This document shows, piece by piece, positions 57,612 through 64,000 of a DNA stretch of 64,000 nucleotides. Each line of letters begins with the position of its first letter. Position 1 is the stretch's first letter. The position numbers were made by a program, and so were the translations under genes. This DNA is from Gracilariopsis chorda (lineage: Eukaryota > Rhodophyta > Florideophyceae > Gracilariales > Gracilariaceae), in contig NBIV01000126.1 in NCBI GenBank assembly GCA_003194525.1, forward strand, positions 62,001 to 126,000, given 5' to 3'. Below the pieces are notes generated by a model. The model was not told where the DNA came from, ran no database searches, and worked only from the letters and a program-made list of their open reading frames with translations.

Positions 57612-58570
57612 TTACCTGCGCCTTCGTTCTGCCATGCATCTAATGAGGTCCTTTGGTAGAGAGCTGAAGCCAATTGGTGACGTAATAACGCTCTCGTTCA
57701 TGTACAGTGCCTCTAAATCCAATACGCCGTCCATCATGATTGCTTCTCTGGCTTCATGTTCTTGTTGAATTTCTTCTGTCCTTCCTTCCTGTGGATGGAT
57801 AGTCTCTTCATGGTGCAGTTCCGGAATGAGGTTAAGTCCTTGTCCCTCAGCTTGCGAATCTTCAACAAAATTGCCCTCTTGATTCATGTGAACCAACATA
57901 TTGTGTATTATAACACAGAACTTAGTTACCATGACCACGTTTTTCTTATACCATAAGAAAAATTCTCTTCGCAGTACCTGAAACCGAGCTTTTAAAACAC
58001 CAAAAGCCCTTTCGATGTCCTTTGGCAATACTTCCGTACTTTTTTGTACTGCTCTTCGTCCACGCTCGCCTCAGAATGAGTCGGACACGCAAATATAGTC
58101 CAACGGGGATATATTCCATCCACGAGAAAATAACTTAAACGCTTGTTCTGCGCATTACGATGCAGTCTGTAGTCAGTAGGGAGATTTATATCATACGTAC
58201 CGTTCAAGATAGAATTGAATAAAGGAGATACTTCTAAAAGTGTTTTGTCATTGTTTGTGCCACAACAACCCGCAAACCAATGCCACACAAAACGATTCCT
58301 ATCTGCCCATGTTTCGACCGCAATTATAGCCAGTCTCCGTTTTTCCGTGTTATGGTAATGTGCTTTCAGTGAGCCAGGGCATTTTTTCCAGTGTATCTTG
58401 CAGCAATCAACGCATCCAATGCATCCCTTGAAACAATTTTCACTGTATGTTTCTGATATGTCCTGTAATTCGCTTTTCGTCTGCAGTCTGTTTATGTACC
58501 TGTCTCCGTATAAATGAATGATACAAGAACAAAAGCGATAAAAGCCTCTTCTGATAGTGTCTAAACCCAT
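57612..58570 (-). pseudogene. PIF/Harbinger transposase D (one frame change)
   Basis: The best preserved transposase of the window. From 58570 on the minus strand: GLDTIRRGFYRFCSCIIHLY, then CFKGCIGCVDCCKIHWKKCP with the first catalytic Asp, HWFAGCCGTNNDKTLLEVSP with the second, and LSYFLVDGIYPRWTIFACP. In the next frame: LPKDIERAFGVLKARFQVLR with the catalytic Glu, then NVVMVTKFCVIIHNMLVHM. All three DDE residues are present. A single-base frame change around 58000-58030 separates the two frames. The end is a basic MAERRRR at 57612, right beside the gag start of the old chromovirus. No Myb-like partner or terminal repeats were found nearby. Confidence 0.88.
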
Positions 58571-58574
58571 TCAA

Positions 58575-59220
58575 CACCCATCATCCAAGTCGTCAGAAGA
58601 GCGAGCAGTTTCCAGTATTGTTAAGCATGAAAAAATAGTTTGTTCAAACGTTAATTATCATTTTCTTCAGCGCTCGTGTCGCTTTATGACATGTAGTCCC
58701 TTTCCATTTACTAAAAGAGTCGTTTCAAATATGTGGCGAGCAAAGAAGAATTTAGACGTGTAGGCAGTCTTACGTTTCGAATAAAAACTTATCGCTCTTT
58801 ACGAGAATTTATCTAAAATGCCTCTAAAATTGGAGTGATTTGGACATGCCTGAACTAAAAGAGATACCATGCTGCTTCAATTGAGCCCACCCTTTTTTCT
58901 CTCATGTACATCCTGATTATATACTGAAGCATGTCGCTCTGTGCACTTCATAAACCTTTAGTTCGACTTGATACACCTAATGTCTGCTACTTGGCACCTT
59001 TGAAAGTATACTGTATCAGGTGGTCCATAGCGCGTCCCCCTTGAATTCTCTCAGCATTGATGTTAGCTTTGTTTTTCATTGTGACATCTGGATTCCCGGG
59101 AACAATTTTTAGAGCTTTTGCACTTTTTTTTTCGGTAGGTCACTCGGTTTGTGTACTCATTTAGCGTTGTTTAAGTCAAAAAGTCTTTTAGATCACATCA
59201 AAGTCTTCAATTCCCGTAAG
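58575..59220. other. No recognisable gene
   Basis: One short frame at 58557-58763 (plus) without motif, then AT-rich sequence with no open frame of note. Confidence 0.35.
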
Positions 59221-59224
59221 AGGT

Positions 59225-61060
59225 ACGACCACGAAAATATGAAGAGTTTTTGTGCATATTGAATTTCTTCACCAATTTTCGGAGTTTTTGTTCCTCAGTC
59301 AAGTCACCCCGAAGCAGTTCAGCTTTGATCAAACTTTCAATGATCTCAGAATCTTCAATTTGGTCCCCGTCCAACCAAAGAAGAATGTCGTGATGTAGAT
59401 TATTTCTTTCCTGGAACTAACGTTTAGCGGCAATTCCAATGAATCTAAGGACAAAGAGCTGTTTAGAATAATTTTTTAGATCCTTTATGATTGAATTTGC
59501 ATACAGGTTGTAGACTGTTGCAATAATATCTGGCCTATAAAATGGAAGGCTTCTGTCTCCCTGTGGAGAAAATGCACCGGTTTTCTCGTTGTCCATACTA
59601 AGCCTTTTCATCTCTGCCCGCCATACGTTCATTGTGATTGTGACGAAAAGCGTCGGGGAGCCCAGTCTATTGACCATTGCTTGTACACCCAGTATTTTTT
59701 GGCTTCAGTAGGGCGGGTAATTTCTTTGAATACCTGGAAGGAAGAGTTTACCAGGAGTGCCATGTTCATCTGTTCTGATATGGGTTTCAGTCCGCAGCTC
59801 CCATTCTTCAGCCACCATTCTCATCTGTGCTGTTTCCAAGTAACGAAGTCTCAAGTCTTCAATGTTTGTGCTAGTACGAGCAACCATTACTGAAGAAGAA
59901 TACCAGAATTCAGCAGCACATTATAGGTGTACAGTCTTCGCTTAGAGTGTCCTGCCCATGTTAGGCTCCTTTCGTCTCAGTTGTTCGCATCCTTTCATGT
60001 AATATATGTTGCTGTATCATACGGGGCATGAATCTCACCTTGAGGGTAGAGCAGTGAAAAAGCTCCTTTCTCAGCGTCCATTGAATCAGGCGTCACACGT
60101 TTGTACTGGACAACTCGACGTCGAAGATTGCCGGTTGACATGTGATGGGATTCTTTTCCTCCTACCAGCTGGGCAGCTGGGGCTTCCGACCTGAACAGTC
60201 CACTTGGATCTACACGATCAAAGCTCTCACTGCAAGATGTCTGCCTTGGTTGTCTTCTGATAACGGTCCTGCACCGGAGCTCACCTCGATTCGGGCTTCT
60301 TGGGCATCTTGATCATTCCAGACAACTAATCCTTCCTGAATAGCGTCTGTAGAGATGTCCAGAGTAGACTAGTCCGCTTTTGATCTCCTGCGAACATTTT
60401 AGTCTGGTCTGAACAAATTTCTATATCTCTGTCGGAGGATATCTGGTCTTGGTCGCATGAGGTCGTATAACTTTGGAACCAAGCATCGAATTTTTGGGTT
60501 AGACACCATTCTTCTCGTGAAAGAAGAAGAATAGTCTTGTGATTTAAGACTGGGAGGACCTTCCGACCAGAAATATGTGTAGCGCACGTTCTGGCCTGGA
60601 CCAGAAAGACACAAATTGCCTTCAAGTCGAAGAAATGACGGATCTCTACCCCGAACGTACTTCATATCCATGAATGTGACCACGGTTGCAATTAACACAT
60701 TTAAGTGTGTTGATACCGTTTGAAAAGACCGCAAGCAATATATGTCTTCAAGTTGCACAATGATATGCACTGGTCTGAAACAAACTCCAAGCGATCTGGA
60801 GCTTTTATATCCACAGCATGTTCCTTCGGTCTCTGCACCAAGCAGAACTGCGCCACAATATTTGCACATACGAATACGAAGCACCCACCCCAAATTTTTG
60901 AGAGGACATCGAGTTGCTCGATGGGCGTTTGCACTGCACGTCCCACAACACGCTGGAAGTGTACCAGTGATTGGTTGGTACTCCGGATATGAAGAGCTTG
61001 GACGTGCGGGGCCTTGACGAATATTTTCTGCCCTTGCATCCAAGACATGTTTTGGTCCAT
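59225..61060 (-). pseudogene. Helitron replicase remnant (amino-terminal half)
   Basis: Helitrons are rolling-circle DNA transposons with a Rep (HUH) nuclease fused to a helicase. From 61043 the minus strand gives a Cys-containing start, CKYCGAVLLGAETEGTCCG, seen at the head of Helitron proteins. After long decayed sequence come LRYLETAQMRMVAEEW (59850), AMVNRLGSPTLFVTITMN (59670; family LGAPTLFvTfTmNP-W-E) and RPDIIATVYNLYANSIIKDL (59540). At 59400 is NLHHDILLWLDGDQIEDSEI, the Rep motif normally HUH; here the second His reads as Asp. Then LRKLVKKFNMHKN. Multiple stops and frame changes throughout. No helicase domain is seen beyond 59225. The frame at 61062-61253 may be the far amino terminus. 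Confidence 0.75.
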
Positions 61061-61312
61061 ATTAAACGCCTTGGTGAGGTCTCCCAGTGAACCCCACAGC
61101 AGCCCTATCTCGTTCCTGTTGAATGCCGGAAGAAAGAGAGGAGTTTAAGTAAATCTCTTCTGGACTATGAGGTTCCATAACATTTTGGGGAAGCTCGGTT
61201 CCAGTTCCTAAGTCCACCTGCGCAAGCTCATCGGTTATGTCTCGATGATGCACGGGCTGTATACTCTCTCTCGGACGACGGCCTGCTCCTGGCCGGCGTC
61301 CATCACTTCGTT

Positions 61313-61633
61313 ATGGCAGTCGATGCGAAGAAGAGCTCATGTCGGACTGAGGGAACCGGAGAGAGATTGAGAGATTTAGTGATCACCTTTCGATGGAACA
61401 TGTACCGTTTCTGCACCTTAAGTAGAGAACTGGTGTTGCACAATAGTTTCCGGCCTGTAACATACGTAAACCTATTGTCTTCATTGTATCAAGATATTCC
61501 TGACACCAGCAGTACCTTGATAGTTTACATAGGTAGTCCTTTACTAAGTACATATGCACTGCATTCTTATTCGGTCTTGGTTTCAGACTTCAATACATAT
61601 CGAGTACGATTAACCTACGTATGCAAGGTATAG
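61313..61633 (+). CDS. Unrecognised open frame, 106 aa
   Basis: No family signature. Ends next to a local tandem repeat. May be chance. Confidence 0.15.
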   Translation: MAVDAKKSSCRTEGTGERLRDLVITFRWNMYRFCTLSRELVLHNSFRPVTYVNLLSSLYQDIPDTSSTLIVYIGSPLLSTYALHSYSVLVSDFNTYRVRLTYVCKV

Positions 61634-61662
61634 TTCGTTCCTATTCTCGTTACAGCTTTCTA

Positions 61663-61800
61663 CGTTTGTAGAACTGTGTGGCCTAAGTATGCACTACATA
61701 GATTAAAACTATTTTTGTTAGAAGGGAATACGTTTGCAGTACTGCGCCGCCTACGTATGCATTACGTAAACTATAACTATTTTTGTTAGAAGGGTATACG
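61663..61800 (+). repeat. Tandem repeat, period 68 bp, two copies
   Basis: Unit 1 at 61663-61730 and unit 2 at 61731-61798 both start CGTTTG and share ACTATTTTTGTTAGAAGGG. A third partial copy starts at 61799. Each unit contains TACG/CGTA half-sites. Confidence 0.8.
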
Positions 61801-62780
61801 TAGGTTGTACTCTATTTTATTTATGTTGTTGTTTGAATAGGATAAGTTTCTATTTTACCTATTGTCTAATGTGCTGACGATTGTGTACTTAAGCTAGAAC
61901 GTACCCTAAAATTGCAGAAAGCTTTTATCCAAGCAGCCACCTACAAGTTATTTCACTCTACTTCTTCGTTACAACTATCATCTAACACCATGGCCGATAT
62001 GTCTTAAAGAGAGGTTCGCTACCTACAACTATGCCGTTTGCGCGACCATAAGGATGCTATTCTACTGCGCTTGGGCACATGATTGGGAAAATTGTGTATA
62101 ATACAGGCTGCATTGAAGCACATTGATGTGCACCGTGGCAATGTCAATTGGGTTTCTTTGGAAAAGATTTGTGCTCCATTGGCCCGAAGATTGACACCGC
62201 CTACACGAATTTGGAAGACTACCGCCTGATTGGACGCAGCAAGGGTTTGCCTGTTCGCTTGCCGTCAGATATATCCACGTTTGAGACGTGTTCAACGGGG
62301 CTGATAGAAGTTGAGGGTGTCGAGAGTGACAGACCGTACACGTGCTCGGCCGATTCGCGCCACTAGGCTAAATCCTTTGATTACCATTGGCTAGTCGTTC
62401 GGAGGGGAAAAAATGTGCGTTTATTGATGTGTTCTAAGGGGTCAACTTGCTCATTGTCAGAGCAACTGTTAGGTAGGTTAGACAAGTAGAAACGGCCTTC
62501 GGCCTTATGCGGCGCTGCGCGCTCCGTAGTTTTTGTAGCTTTTTTGTTTTAGTAGAGCTCGGAGGCTCTCCGAGTACTTTGCTGGCTTGCACTCACAATA
62601 GTGCTCGTACAACCCCGGGGCGCAGCGGCGCCTAGAGTATGTGGAAGCGTAGAAATTTGTGTGTAGGTGGCTAAATTGACTGCAGTGTCAGCCAATGAGG
62701 GGAAAGCGCCACACTTAGCTTTCTGTAACTGGCTGGCACTGCAGTCATTATCGGTGTGCCAGCCATTAAAGAGCCAGATT

Positions 62781-62800
62781 TGCTGCTGCTGCTGCTGCTG
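62781..62800. repeat. TGC/GCA trinucleotide repeat
   Basis: Six uninterrupted TGC units plus two bases. Confidence 0.95.
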
Positions 62801-62816
62801 AATGTTTTTAATGGCA

Positions 62817-62894
62817 GGGAGGCGTTGCGCCAAATGGTAGTTTTGCGTGCGCAAACGGGGGCATGCAAAGTGATTTTGTTGCGCAATGCCTCCC
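62817..62894. repeat. Inverted repeat, 14-bp arms
   Basis: GGGAGGCGTTGCGC (62817-62830) and GCGCAATGCCTCCC (62881-62894), one mismatch, 50-nt loop. Could be the end structure of a miniature element. Confidence 0.75.
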
Positions 62895-62949
62895 ATCAGT
62901 CAACAACACCCCCTTCATACATGAGCAAATCATTAAGAGTGGGGTGTTG

Positions 62950-63780
62950 AGATACTCAAGTTCATAACTTATACGTTTTGAAATCCCTCTGGAGTTTTAA
63001 ACTAATTTGACCTGCAACGGCCGAGAAAGAACCAGAGCAACCAAACTCAGTATTTGAAAGAAAGTTTTAAGTGCCAAGAATTTCATTCAAACATAGTAAG
63101 TTTGGCAGTCTATTATAGTTACACGAAATTAGAAAAACGGTGTCGATCAATCCAGTTAATGAACTTGGCATATCAATGTTGATTAAATTCATTTTTTCTC
63201 TACTCTAAATATCTCGTAGTATACCTGGTGATTTTGCTAACCATATTTCGCCTTTTTTTAATCAGGTGTCTAATCATATGTATTTACAACTATAGAAATT
63301 TTGCGTTGCATTAAAAAGTGATTATGGGTCTGTTCGTGAACAATATTTTACAAATAACCACGTCATACAAAATCACAAAATATTGTGGCTCGGATACAGT
63401 TTTTAGTGAGTCATTGTAGTGTCCATAGCAGTAATTAGGAGTCGCAAAATTGTTGAAAAGTGCTTCAAAGCGATGTGGTTAAAAACATTGGAAAGCAATA
63501 TATAAAATAGAGATAAAAGGTTATTTAGGTATCTGGTGATGGGTCATTTAGTTTATTTTTATCGAAAGCTTCAACTGGTTTGATTTTATTTTACGTCCTT
63601 AATCATTTACATGACATGAGATATTGTCATATGGTTCCGCTCTTTAAACCATTCCACACTTTCAGCGGTGTTTTGAATGATTTGTATTAGCACCTGTTAC
63701 ATTTAGTTACTGTTTACCTTTGTTTGAGTAGAATCTCCAAAATCAGTATTAACGTGTTGGTTTCATTCCGTTTTATTTTA
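62950..63780. other. AT-rich, no recognisable gene
   Basis: No open frame of note on either strand. Confidence 0.5.
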
Positions 63781-63910
63781 GTCAGTATGCTGAAAAGATT
63801 GGCTATCTATTTGACGTTTTGACGGGTTTCAAAGCCGAGTTGACTTCGTTTGGGACACACTGGCAATATGACATGACAATATGCTTTTGTGGGGCAACGC
63901 CAAAGGCGTA
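63780..63910 (+). repeat. Diverged repeat, copy 2 (related to 20740-20870)
   Basis: Reads AEKIGYLFDVLTGFKAEL and QYDMTICFCGATPKA, similar in order and spacing to the sequence at 20740-20870. The unit may continue past the window end. Confidence 0.4.
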
Positions 63911-64000
63911 GAAATCGCGGTCATGCTACTCATTGAAGTGTGACGTGGTTAACGTGACAGCTCTACCGTAAATGAGTTGGACCTGTACGAGTTGATGCCA

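Noticed and set aside
62470-62640. GC-rich stretch with GGCCTTCGGCC as a terminator or structured RNA
   Set aside because: Short palindromes only; no RNA family I recognise and no gene next to it.

Overview
This is a repeat-rich nuclear window from a eukaryote. It holds LTR retrotransposons of several families, four PIF/Harbinger transposons, a Helitron remnant, and broken pieces of conserved eukaryotic genes (GCN1, SLY1/SCFD1, STT3). One short intron can be seen in STT3. The mix of elements (Harbinger transposases with a convergent Myb/SANT-like partner, a Ty3 type common in oomycete-like genomes, chromodomain Ty3 elements) fits a red alga or an oomycete-like protist. The sequence alone does not settle which. 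No rRNA, CRISPR array or complete host gene was found.

Layout. 0.9-3.6 kb: Harbinger A (transposase plus convergent Myb-like gene). 5.7-7.8 kb: Harbinger B with the same gene arrangement. 8.2-19.2 kb: an unidentified gene cut in two by an old minus-strand Ty3 element (8715-18432, target duplication CACGT). 20.1-23.9 kb: decayed host sequence including a GCN1 fragment. 23.9-29.1 kb: SLY1 remnant cut by a Ty1/copia element (24194-28732, duplication GTCTC) whose 5' end is a palindrome rather than a normal LTR. 29.2-35.4 kb: a helical-repeat gene, possibly FANCI-like, cut by a second Ty3 type (29449-34805, duplication GAGAT). 36.2-37.3 kb: Harbinger C with a terminal inverted repeat. 38.8-40.2 kb: STT3 pseudogene. 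41.6-57.6 kb: an old chromodomain Ty3 element whose gag was split by a younger, related-to-the-8.7-kb Ty3 element (45761-57415, duplication CAGCT). 57.6-58.6 kb: Harbinger D. 59.2-61.1 kb: Helitron remnant. 61.6-64 kb: AT-rich sequence with small repeats.

Three things stand out. (1) The copia 5' end is a perfect 73-bp inverted repeat with a 14-nt spacer inside an intact target duplication, as expected from snap-back copying during reverse transcription. (2) The young Ty3 element carries an antisense coding module of about 1.8 kb between chromodomain and 3' LTR. The older relative lacks it but keeps both edges. (3) Both of these Ty3 copies are studded with 4-6 bp stem hairpins; stems are kept while loops differ, and one pair of silent changes is compensatory.

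All recognisable host genes here are broken, three of them by retrotransposons with clean target duplications. The locus therefore looks like long-standing non-selected (for example non-recombining or heterochromatic) DNA rather than a normal gene region.
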